DNA of 23,238 bases from a virus: IMG/VR virus record IMGVR_UViG_3300044301_000545, positions 1-23,238 of that record; one strand, 5' to 3'. Under the pieces are notes generated by a model, which saw only the letters and a list, made by a program, of their open reading frames with translations, made no database searches and had not been told where the DNA came from. The position numbers and the translations under genes are program-made. This document shows positions 16,267-22,943 of this stretch, piece after piece; positions within the stretch are counted from its first letter, which is position 1; the number at the start of each line of letters is the position of its first letter.

Positions 16267-16482
16267 TTAAATCTTTTGACCGTTAGCCATGCGCTTGCAG
16301 TCAGATTGAGCCTTAAACTCTTTTCCTGGCCAGCCGTTCCCTTTAAGTTTGAATAAAGGCCCACTCATAAGTTTTTTTAAATTCGTGTTACCACATTCAC
16401 AAGTAGCAGTCTCATCTACTTTAGTCATTATCTCAAATGTGTCTTCGCATTTACTGCATTCATAATCGAAAGTTCTAAACAT
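16267..16482 (-). CDS. FmdB-type zinc-ribbon protein (71 aa)
   Basis: The start at 16482 overlaps the previous stop (TGATG) and gives MFRTFDYECSKCEDTFEIM, the usual FmdB opening with a C-x-x-C pair at residues 9 and 12. A second pair (C28, C30) in TCECGNTNLKKLMSGP completes the zinc site. An ATG two codons upstream (16488) is less likely. FmdB-like proteins are annotated as putative regulators, and similar ones occur in marine phages; their role there is unknown. The C-terminus is basic and may bind nucleic acid. Confidence 0.85.
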   Translation of the reverse strand: MFRTFDYECSKCEDTFEIMTKVDETATCECGNTNLKKLMSGPLFKLKGNGWPGKEFKAQSDCKRMANGQKI

Positions 16483-16754
16483 CACCATTTAACCTTTGCA
16501 GCCCAATATGCTGCGCTCATCTTGCCTTTAGCTATATTCTTGCGATGTCTAGCTAAAAATGATTTACGTCTAGCTCTTTGTGCTTTTGATCTTGGATTCT
16601 TACCAGCACCACGCACCCCCTGTTGACCAAAGCGAATCAATTTTACTTTAGATCCTGACTTTGCTAAAACTGCGTGACTTTTTGTTTTGTGTTTTGGTGT
16701 TCTTTTTGGCTTATTGTAACCAGAAAAACGCACACCTCTATAATTTATGGCCAT
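16482..16754 (-). CDS. Small very basic protein, DUF6321-like (90 aa)
   Basis: Very rich in Lys and Arg, with the segments VKLIRFGQQGVRGAGKNPRS, RARRKSFLARHRKNIAKGKM and SAAYWAAKVKW. I recognise this pattern from small proteins of marine phages (DUF6321 type). Its function is not established; the charge suggests nucleic-acid binding. The ATG directly follows the previous TAA, and its stop overlaps the FmdB-type gene, so the three small genes form a coupled unit. Confidence 0.82.
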   Translation of the reverse strand: MAINYRGVRFSGYNKPKRTPKHKTKSHAVLAKSGSKVKLIRFGQQGVRGAGKNPRSKAQRARRKSFLARHRKNIAKGKMSAAYWAAKVKW

Positions 16755-16934
16755 TTATCTACCGACAAGCCTTTGTGCGGTTCTATGACTTTGTGTAAAA
16801 GTTCTACCTTTACGCATCTCAGTAGCCATTTTTGATAAATGCCTTTTAGTGTGATGCGTTTTGTGCCTTTGCATTTGGCTTTTTTGTCTTGATGTTAAGC
16901 CTTTTAGATTTATGCCTTTTAGATTTGTAGCCAT
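16755..16934 (-). CDS. Small basic protein (59 aa)
   Basis: The frame begins MATNLKGINLKGLTSRQKSQ and continues MQRHKTHHTKRHLSKMATEM, ending FTQSHRTAQRLVGR. It is rich in His, Lys and Arg. Comparable short proteins with an HHTK.H segment and a FTQ(S/A)H...A...VG ending occur in marine phages, by recollection; function unknown. An AGGG lies about ten bases before the ATG. It is the first gene after the capsid terminator. Confidence 0.75.
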   Translation of the reverse strand: MATNLKGINLKGLTSRQKSQMQRHKTHHTKRHLSKMATEMRKGRTFTQSHRTAQRLVGR

Positions 16935-16954
16935 TTATATATTACCCTGGATTT

Positions 16955-16988
16955 AAAAAAAGGAATGGGGGCTAATAAAAGCCCCCAT
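16955..16988 (-). terminator. Strong rho-independent terminator after the MCP gene
   Basis: On the minus strand ATGGGGGC (16988-16981) pairs perfectly with GCCCCCAT (16972-16965) around an eight-base loop, followed by TCC and seven T. It starts 18 bases after the MCP stop and probably insulates high capsid expression from downstream genes, or lets a fraction read through. Confidence 0.92.
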
Positions 16989-17005
16989 ATAACTCCTATT
17001 AGTGA

Positions 17006-18103
17006 TTAAGGATTCTTGAACTCTTGGATTCTACCCTCAAAAACTGTAACTGCTCCGTAAAGCATATCGCAAACGACTTTAGTTCCTAAGAAGTCCACGC
17101 TGTATTCAGCTTGTACTCTTGGTTCTAGTTGTCGAGCTGCTGAAACGGCAGATGGATGAAAAATGTATCCAACTTCCACTCCAGTAGACGTTGATGCTCC
17201 CATTACTGTAGAATGGAGAACAGGCATACCGTAAAGCATACCGATTTGACCATTCTTCAATCCAGAAGGACCTGCGCCCATCTTAGAAGCATCTACGAAG
17301 TCGCTGATTCCAAGCATTGCAGTATACAATGCAGGAGAAACAACAAAATTACACTCATTCGTGTCTACATCAGCTTCCATCAAAGTCTTCATTCCGCCTC
17401 TGATTTCTGCTGCTGTGATTGTGTTGTCGCCAGCTAAAGCTGTACTGTTTGTAGTTGCTGCTTCAACTTTAGATTCGATATACGCATCATAAGTCTTAGC
17501 AAGCGCGTACGCCATTCCAGATACTTCTTTTTCAAAAAGACCTGGGATTGCTTGTACAGATGCTATGTCTTCAACGAGTTTTGCAGCGTAACGATGCTGG
17601 TCGATCGTAAGATCGGCCTTTGCGTGCGTTCCTGCTGCGTAAGTTACGAGTGTTTCTGCTGCTTTAGCGGCATCACTTACCTCTGTTAATTTAGGGATAT
17701 GATATGTATCACCTTTGTTACCCTTAACAAGACCGTTTAAAGATGTGTCTACACATTGTTCGAACACAAGATTGCGTTCCATATATGCTTTGACTCCATC
17801 AGTCCAAATTTCAGGTATAAAATTCAGTTGTTATCGTAGTGGCTTTTTATCCTCTACTTCTTTAGGTTTCCCTAAAGTTCGGCATATCTTTTCAACTTTC
17901 GTTGTCGAGGCCTCTTGGATACATTATATCTTTTCAGTATCTATGCTCTGCCCCTGACTGATCTTAGACCAGCCTTCGGTTCTGATTAGCTTATCTTACG
18001 ACTTAGCCTTCCAGCTTAATTCCTCGATTTAACGCTGCCAATTTTATCTAGCAGCGGTGGTAGTGGTAACCGATGCGCCAGAAAAATTTTCTGATAATGC
18101 CAT
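17006..18103 (-). CDS. Major capsid protein, gene split by a group I intron (290 aa after splicing)
   Basis: The coding sequence is the join of 18103..18050 (exon 1, 18 codons) and 17824..17006 (exon 2). Exon 1 reads MALSENFSGASVTTTTAA, and exon 2 opens NFIPEIWTDGVKAYMERNLV. Spliced together they give an N-terminus typical of this HK97-fold capsid type (a Thr-rich arm, then NFIPEIW), followed by KGNKGDTYHIPKLTEV and a C-terminal EYSVDFLGTKVVCDMLYG. The gene follows the scaffold gene, the normal place. Without splicing, translation stops at TAA (18046-18044) after 19 codons. A start at the internal ATG 17782 would lose 32 conserved residues and has no ribosome site. Confidence 0.93.
17825..18049 (-). 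ncRNA. Group I self-splicing intron in the MCP gene (225 nt)
   Basis: Helices seen on the coding strand: P1, exon CGCUGCU (18056-18050) with GGCAGCG (18039-18033), ending in the required U-G pair at the 5' splice site. P10, exon-2 AAUUUUAU (17824-17817) with AUAAAAUU (18047-18040), 8 bp. P3, UCGAGG (18027-18022) with CCUCGA (17910-17905). P6, GGCUGGUC (17974-17967) with GAUCAGUC (17963-17956). P7, GCAUA (17946-17942) with UAUGC (17886-17882). P7.1, GAUAC (17941-17937) with GUAUC (17922-17918). P8, CAAC-GAAA-GUUG (17904-17893). P9, CUUUAGG-GAAA-CCUAAAG (17877-17860). P9.1 at 17857-17836. The last intron base is G. P4/P5 are weak: tentatively CUG/CAG and GGCU/AGCU. P7.1 hints at subgroup IA. 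No endonuclease ORF. Confidence 0.92.
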
Positions 18104-18124
18104 AGTGGTTATCTACTTTCCACG

Positions 18125-18655
18125 CTATTTTTTAGCGTAATTTGAAAGAACCTTACCCCAATTCCTTTGCCTCTCGTCTTTGTTCATTTCCGCGAACGGA
18201 TTGACAGAGCGATCTGGCATTGGTGTAGAATATGATTCATTCGTTTTAACTTTCTGATTAAATGATCGAGTTACGAATTTCTGCAACTTTTCAGTTGGTA
18301 GATCAATCGCAAATTCTCGATCCTCGTCAGATAACTGATTAAGAAGGTCTTTTCGTACAGATTCTTTAATCTGCTGACCTTCTTCCGCCTGAGATTTGTA
18401 CTCGTCTCGTTCTGACTTGTACTTGGTAGCTAGATCCTGCCACTCGTTGTTCTTCTGCATCTCTGCTTCGGCTTTTGCATCGAGTTGATCTTGCAATTCC
18501 TTTACCTTTGCTTCAGCTTCCTGGCGCTGGTGTCTGTATTTTTTCGCATCTGCGATAAGCTGTCCAACATCAGCGCTGCTGTCGGTACTTTCTTGAACAT
18601 TACCTTGTTCTACAGGTTGCTCTTCCTGAGCGACTACTTTAGAGTCCGTTTCCAT
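18125..18655 (-). CDS. Capsid scaffolding protein (176 aa)
   Basis: Acidic, Gln/Glu-rich N-terminus, then a long coiled coil (about residues 30-105; KKYRHQRQEAEAKVKELQDQ) and a basic C-terminus (ERQRNWGKVLSNYAKK) like the coat-binding end of scaffold proteins. There is no catalytic domain. A good GGAGA ribosome site precedes the ATG. It lies immediately before the capsid gene; scaffolds are normally lost on head maturation. Confidence 0.85.
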   Translation of the reverse strand: METDSKVVAQEEQPVEQGNVQESTDSSADVGQLIADAKKYRHQRQEAEAKVKELQDQLDAKAEAEMQKNNEWQDLATKYKSERDEYKSQAEEGQQIKESVRKDLLNQLSDEDREFAIDLPTEKLQKFVTRSFNQKVKTNESYSTPMPDRSVNPFAEMNKDERQRNWGKVLSNYAKK

Positions 18656-18663
18656 AATTTCTC

Positions 18664-19161
18664 CTATATGGTGTATACCTTATAACCCATGCCGTTCCTT
18701 CTTAATTCCTTAGTAAAGCTTTTGACTACTTCTTGTGCCATTTCTTTACCAATCATCTTTTGCTCGGCAGGGGGCGTAGGGCTTTTTTTGGTTGTTGTAA
18801 ATCTTCGTGCAAAACTACCGTCTTTTCTTTGCTTTTTTCTGTCTCCTTGAAAATCCATACGCTCTGCCATAGAACCTTTGCGTGTTTCATCTCCTTTTAT
18901 TCCATATTTAAATCCATTTTTATCTGCACTTATAAACTCAAATGATCTTTTCATCTCTCCTGATAAAGTCAAATTGACATTTGCACTACCACCTTGCTTC
19001 ATTTTTTGTTTTTTGTAGGCTGGTGTATACGCTTTAAATGGCCTACCATGTTGGTCTAGTCCTTTTTTAAAGATAGAACGCTTATGTCTTTTTGCTACAC
19101 TTTTACCTAATGCAGTAAAAAACTCCTTACTAAAAGAAAATGCTTTTTGAAAATTAATCAT
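18664..19161 (-). CDS. Phage virion morphogenesis protein, Mu gpG / HK97 gp10-like (165 aa)
   Basis: Strongly basic. It contains GLDQHGRPFKAYTPAYKKQK, then VNLTLSGEMKRSFEF and later YGIKGDE, the pattern of the virion morphogenesis / tail completion group, in which a 'D..G.PF..Y...Y' motif precedes 'L..SG.M..S'. It is encoded between the minor head protein and scaffold, and its ATG overlaps the previous stop (ATGA). Likely role at the head-tail joint. The insertion of a very Lys/Arg-rich segment near RMDFQGDRKKQRKDGSFARR is unusual. Confidence 0.75.
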   Translation of the reverse strand: MINFQKAFSFSKEFFTALGKSVAKRHKRSIFKKGLDQHGRPFKAYTPAYKKQKMKQGGSANVNLTLSGEMKRSFEFISADKNGFKYGIKGDETRKGSMAERMDFQGDRKKQRKDGSFARRFTTTKKSPTPPAEQKMIGKEMAQEVVKSFTKELRRNGMGYKVYTI

Positions 19162-19955
19162 CCGTAATACTCTTGTAATGTTTTTGGCACTTTGAATGCC
19201 CTGCCTTTCTTCTTTGCCTTAGCCTGCATACCTTGATAGGCTACTTTAGCTCTTTGCTGTATGTCCTTATTTTGCGTTTTAGGTGACAATGCGACCCATT
19301 GATGCCTACAATTAAAGCCACCACCATCTCGTAAAGCGCCTGGATATTTAGATTCTACTTGTTTTTGTGTCATCCCACCTTCTTTCAACATTCGAATACA
19401 GACAGGTCTGGTCTTAGAATCCATTGGACCTTGATAAATCAGGCGTTGCTCTGGATTGTCCTCTAGCTGTAAAAGCGTAAGCGATCTAGAGTAAGTAGCC
19501 ATTGAGGTCGTGATAATCGTGTCTACTTGATACGGTTTGATCGATAGGTCTCGCAGTAGCATTGCCCTAATGTCTTTTTGAGGCATTCTTTGCAGAACGC
19601 CTTGCACTAGAGATAGCCTGACCCTTTCTCCAATATCATTTGCGTATCTTAAAATAGATGCCTGCTGCATTCTGCGAAGCGCTACTAATTGTGGTTCTGA
19701 TACTTGACCAAAGAAGACTGCATCGTCAAGTAGTGTGTCGAATGACATCATTAAGCGATTGACCGCTTTTTGCATTTGGAGGTCAATTAACCAGTAATCA
19801 ACCATAGTGATACCGCCTAGAATAATCAGTATCTCTTCTGTGGATAGCCCCTGCTCCCTTAAATTTTCTACATCTTCTGTGAATTGGTTTTGAGCCTCGG
19901 TAAGTCTTGACTCAAAATCCGCGACCGCTTGGTCGATCGTGCTGGATAAAGGCAT
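19158..19955 (-). CDS. Minor head protein, SPP1 gp7 / Mu gpF-like (265 aa)
   Basis: Residues 1-150 are helical. The C-terminal part has the family signature YQGPMDSKTRPVCIRMLKEG (D179, C186), then GGGFNCRHQWVAL with C216 and H218, matching the 'D..TR..C......N(C)RH' core of the Phage_Mu_F / SPP1 gp7 domain. Proteins of this family bind the portal and enter the head. It directly follows the portal gene; stop and start overlap (TAATG). The protein is at the short end for the family. Confidence 0.87.
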   Translation of the reverse strand: MPLSSTIDQAVADFESRLTEAQNQFTEDVENLREQGLSTEEILIILGGITMVDYWLIDLQMQKAVNRLMMSFDTLLDDAVFFGQVSEPQLVALRRMQQASILRYANDIGERVRLSLVQGVLQRMPQKDIRAMLLRDLSIKPYQVDTIITTSMATYSRSLTLLQLEDNPEQRLIYQGPMDSKTRPVCIRMLKEGGMTQKQVESKYPGALRDGGGFNCRHQWVALSPKTQNKDIQQRAKVAYQGMQAKAKKKGRAFKVPKTLQEYYG

Positions 19956-21277
19956 TAGCTTTGCAGTCTATCTAAAAGCCTATTCCCTGATCCTTCGGAG
20001 TCGTCTACTTCTTCGAGTAGCTTTTCAGCATCCTCTGGTAGCATATCTGGATTCTTTAACATAAGATACGACTTGCGCGTAGCGAGCTTGTTCTGGAATA
20101 ACCAAGAAAACATCTCGCGTTCTTCTGACGGTGATAGAATTTGTGGCTCTTCAAAGTCTACTAGATAGTCTGCACTTAATTTTTGACCTGTCTGCACTTC
20201 AATGATCCTGCGGTCAATATCATAGCGCTTATGCTCCCACGCTCTCCAAGTGTCTTCAATATTAGCTTGCACCTCGGAGTAGTTGTCAATCTCTTGTACT
20301 CTCAAGGCTTCTGCTGATTCTGCGTTACCATGAGAATCAATAAACTTTACCCTTAGTTGATTGTTGTTTAGGGTGGTTTCTACAAGATATTTAGCACCTT
20401 TGATTAAATCCTCAATACTAGCGCTCGGTCCTGTGACACCAAAGTTAGCGCCCTCTGGTAAATAAAGTATCTTATCGACACCCATAGAAATGCGTGAGCG
20501 ATCATCTACGCCAGTTACAAACTTGACACCAATAGCACCCAGCCTAATGCACAACGATATTTCCATAGCCGCTACCGAAAGCGCTAAGTCTGCATTAACC
20601 ACATCACTAGCATCTCCAACCCAAAAGTCTCGGATTGGAGAGTAGCGATGGCAGAAGGATACTGGTAAAATGCCGTAGGGATTGACATCCCCTTCATTAA
20701 ATGAAAACTTGTCGCCATGAGAATCAATACCAAAGTGTTTACCAGGCATACCATCTCTGTCGGCTGTCCAGACAATAAATTCTTGTTTTGTGAGTTTAGA
20801 CATTCCCTCGTTCTCGATTGCATAGATCACACCAAAAGGTTCTTTTTCTCCTGGCAGGAACAACGGTTCAAAGAATGGGAGTAATTCGTACTCGACCTTG
20901 TTGCGCTTGTCGTTCCATAGACTACGGTAGGCCATCGTGCCTAATAAAAATGTAGTCTGCTCTAATTGCCTACGCTTAGAATTAAGGTCTTGTAGGTCGG
21001 CAAGTTCACTATAGCGTGGGTCTGCGCTAATACGAGGTGGTCGTTTATAGGCCTGTCCTCTAGCCTTGCATACGCGCCTTGTTAGGTTTTGCGTGTACGT
21101 TGGAACTTGCTGTAGGCTTTCTGAGCCAAAGTATTCTCCTACATAGTCCTTAATGTTAAACCCTTCGTAAAAATCCAAAAGGTACTCACGCTCTTTGGTG
21201 CGCCTTGTTTCTATATTGTTTAGATAATCTGCTAAACTATCTATTATAAGCTGTTCTGAAAGATCTTGTATTATCAC
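19955..21277 (-). CDS. Portal protein (440 aa)
   Basis: Forms the ring at the packaging vertex. The N-terminal helical region (RRTKEREYLLDFYEGFNIKD, QVPTYTQNLTRRVCKARGQA) is followed by a stem/wing section (TMAYRSLWNDKRNKVEYELL) and a long C-terminal helical part (EDTWRAWEHKRYDIDRRIIE). Length fits the portal range (about 400-500). It starts with GTG, overlapping the terminase stop (GTGA). Adjacent large terminase and minor head genes support the call. Confidence 0.92.
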   Translation of the reverse strand: MIIQDLSEQLIIDSLADYLNNIETRRTKEREYLLDFYEGFNIKDYVGEYFGSESLQQVPTYTQNLTRRVCKARGQAYKRPPRISADPRYSELADLQDLNSKRRQLEQTTFLLGTMAYRSLWNDKRNKVEYELLPFFEPLFLPGEKEPFGVIYAIENEGMSKLTKQEFIVWTADRDGMPGKHFGIDSHGDKFSFNEGDVNPYGILPVSFCHRYSPIRDFWVGDASDVVNADLALSVAAMEISLCIRLGAIGVKFVTGVDDRSRISMGVDKILYLPEGANFGVTGPSASIEDLIKGAKYLVETTLNNNQLRVKFIDSHGNAESAEALRVQEIDNYSEVQANIEDTWRAWEHKRYDIDRRIIEVQTGQKLSADYLVDFEEPQILSPSEEREMFSWLFQNKLATRKSYLMLKNPDMLPEDAEKLLEEVDDSEGSGNRLLDRLQS

Positions 21278-22614
21278 CAGTCTATTACTCCTGCGGTTCT
21301 ACTTTTAATTGGAAAAAGATTACACCAGAAATATCTACTGGCATCGCAGGCGTGGTCATTCAGTCCATCTTTTAGAGGTTCTTCTTTAAGTCTTTGGTCT
21401 TTCTTCTTCTCTGGGTAGCGGTAATTCTCGTAGCTCGAAATAAACTTTTCTGCTCTAGGGTCTGCGTAAAAGTGGGTATTTCCAGCAGCATCCTCAAACC
21501 AAGTACGCATATGACTAATGCCGTTTGGAATGTTACGAGAGACCTTATCTCTTCTGTAATCGACATTGATTCCTTTCTTTCTAAAAATCTCTATATCTCC
21601 AATTCCGCTCTGTGCTTGCACTCCCCCTCCTGCTGGATCGCCAAAATATCGGATAATTGGGTAGCTTTTTGCTCTAATCTTGTCTGCAAAGTCTTCGGTT
21701 TTGATGTTTTCTTCCCAAACTTCATCTATGAGGAATACTTTATCTTTATTTGGGTGTTGTTCGACTTGAAAAAATCCTGCTGCACTTGTGCGGTATCCAA
21801 AGTCGATACCCACATAGGTAGGAAGATCTGGGTTATACTTGAGTTTTTGGATGTGTATGGTGCGATCAAACGGAAACACCCTCCCTGAAAAGCTGGTGAA
21901 TTGCGCTCCGAACTCTTGTTGCCATGTTTCATAAGTTAATGTCTTCTTTAATTCTTCAATGTCATCTTTGAAATACGGAGACTCCCAGCTTGGGTGCTGC
22001 CAGGAATCCCAGTCTGGGAACTCTTCTGACTTTCCGCGTTGCCATAAATCATATATCCAGTTGTATCCTTCTGGTGTTGTGGTAAAGAGCGCCCAGCCTT
22101 GTTTGTCGGCTAGTGTTGGTCTGAGATACTGCTCCCATACGATTTTCCTTATCTTTGCTGCTTCTTCTACTACTAAGTGGTCTATGCCATCTCCTACTAA
22201 TGACTCAGGCCTGTCTGCTGACTTGACCGATACTTCGCTGTTTAAACCAGCTAGTTTCATATAATGTACCGCACCGCTAATCTCTTTTTTGTATGCGATC
22301 GGAAGTCTAAGCTTTGTAATAACATCAACCTTGATCTCTCGCATGATTTTATCTGCTAAATCAAGTGTTGGACCAACTATCCATGTCCGAGTATTCGGAG
22401 TCAATATGTATGGCAAAACTTCTTTAGCCGCAGAATAACTTTTTCCTGATCTTCGGCCTTGCACATTCACCCTAAACCTTGCGGACGAATTATGCACCGA
22501 TAACTGATTAGGGCTAGGCGAGTACTCTAGGGCTTTCCAAAGCTTCTGTTTGTTTAATACTTTTCTTTTCAATGGGTGAATCTTCGTAGCCACATTCTTT
22601 GAGTAATCCCTCAA
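21274..22614 (-). CDS. terL: Terminase large subunit (446 aa)
   Basis: Packaging ATPase and nuclease. ATPase parts: P-loop VQGRRSGKSYSA (about 51-62), Walker B HLVVEEAAK (146-154) and coupling motif LFTTTPEG (176-183). Nuclease (RNase H fold): D271 in YVGIDFGYRT, D326 in IRYFGDPAGGG and D424 in NDHACDASRYF. All motifs are intact. The reading frame can only begin at TTG 22614 or later non-ATG codons (GTG 22593, TTG 22572), because a stop lies just upstream; there is no ATG before the P-loop. This implies an overlap of up to 101 bases with the small subunit gene. Confidence 0.96.
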   Translation of the reverse strand: MRDYSKNVATKIHPLKRKVLNKQKLWKALEYSPSPNQLSVHNSSARFRVNVQGRRSGKSYSAAKEVLPYILTPNTRTWIVGPTLDLADKIMREIKVDVITKLRLPIAYKKEISGAVHYMKLAGLNSEVSVKSADRPESLVGDGIDHLVVEEAAKIRKIVWEQYLRPTLADKQGWALFTTTPEGYNWIYDLWQRGKSEEFPDWDSWQHPSWESPYFKDDIEELKKTLTYETWQQEFGAQFTSFSGRVFPFDRTIHIQKLKYNPDLPTYVGIDFGYRTSAAGFFQVEQHPNKDKVFLIDEVWEENIKTEDFADKIRAKSYPIIRYFGDPAGGGVQAQSGIGDIEIFRKKGINVDYRRDKVSRNIPNGISHMRTWFEDAAGNTHFYADPRAEKFISSYENYRYPEKKKDQRLKEEPLKDGLNDHACDASRYFWCNLFPIKSRTAGVIDW

Positions 22615-22912
22615 GATTGCCTACTAGTTCCAGTTCATTACGGTCTGATTGACCTAAATATTGTTTTCCTAAAAATATTAACATTGCATTTGAGCCTTGC
22701 TCGGCAGTCTTCCATTGAAGCTGACGTAGCTTGATCTTCATGCTTTCTCTACCGCGCTCAAGCTCTGGCTTGAAGCGTGTGCGAATAGTTTGCTCATCGC
22801 AATTATGAAGCTTTGCTATTTCTACTGTAGAACAACCGAAGCTTGCAAGCATTTCTACTTTTTCAGCATCGATGTCTAGCTTGGGTCTGCCTCGTTTTTT
22901 CTTTTTATCCAT
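22514..22912 (-). CDS. terS: Terminase small subunit (132 aa)
   Basis: DNA-recognition part of the terminase. I use ATG 22912, which has AGGA at correct spacing; a TTG at 22933 is the longest alternative. After a basic start (MDKKKKRGRPKLDIDAEKVE) an HTH follows (SFGCSTVEIAKLHNCDEQTI), then helices and the segment GSNAMLIFLGKQYLGQSD, the usual small-terminase oligomerisation motif. The C-terminus overlaps the large subunit gene. Confidence 0.87.
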   Translation of the reverse strand: MDKKKKRGRPKLDIDAEKVEMLASFGCSTVEIAKLHNCDEQTIRTRFKPELERGRESMKIKLRQLQWKTAEQGSNAMLIFLGKQYLGQSDRNELELVGNLEGLLKECGYEDSPIEKKSIKQTEALESPRVLA

Positions 22913-22943
22913 AAGATTCCTATAGTCTTTCAAAAACTATTGA

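Noticed and set aside
17006-17782. MCP as a simple 258-residue gene starting at ATG 17782.
   Set aside because: It lacks the conserved N-terminal arm and the NFIPEIW motif, which are encoded upstream in the same frame and in exon 1, and there is no ribosome site before 17782.
17860-17877. CTTTAGG-GAAA-CCTAAAG hairpin as a terminator.
   Set aside because: There is no T-run after it, and its place fits intron helix P9.
17825-18049. Group II intron or T4 gene 60-type translational bypass.
   Set aside because: No GUGYG start, no domain V hairpin and no AY end, so not group II. The length and the presence of a group I core make a ribosome bypass unlikely.
17783-18124. Sequencing frameshift, pseudogene or intein as the reason for the broken capsid gene.
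   Set aside because: A frameshift would not create 225 extra bases with P1/P10/P3/P7 pairings. An intein would have to be an open frame, but this segment has in-frame stops and is far too short.
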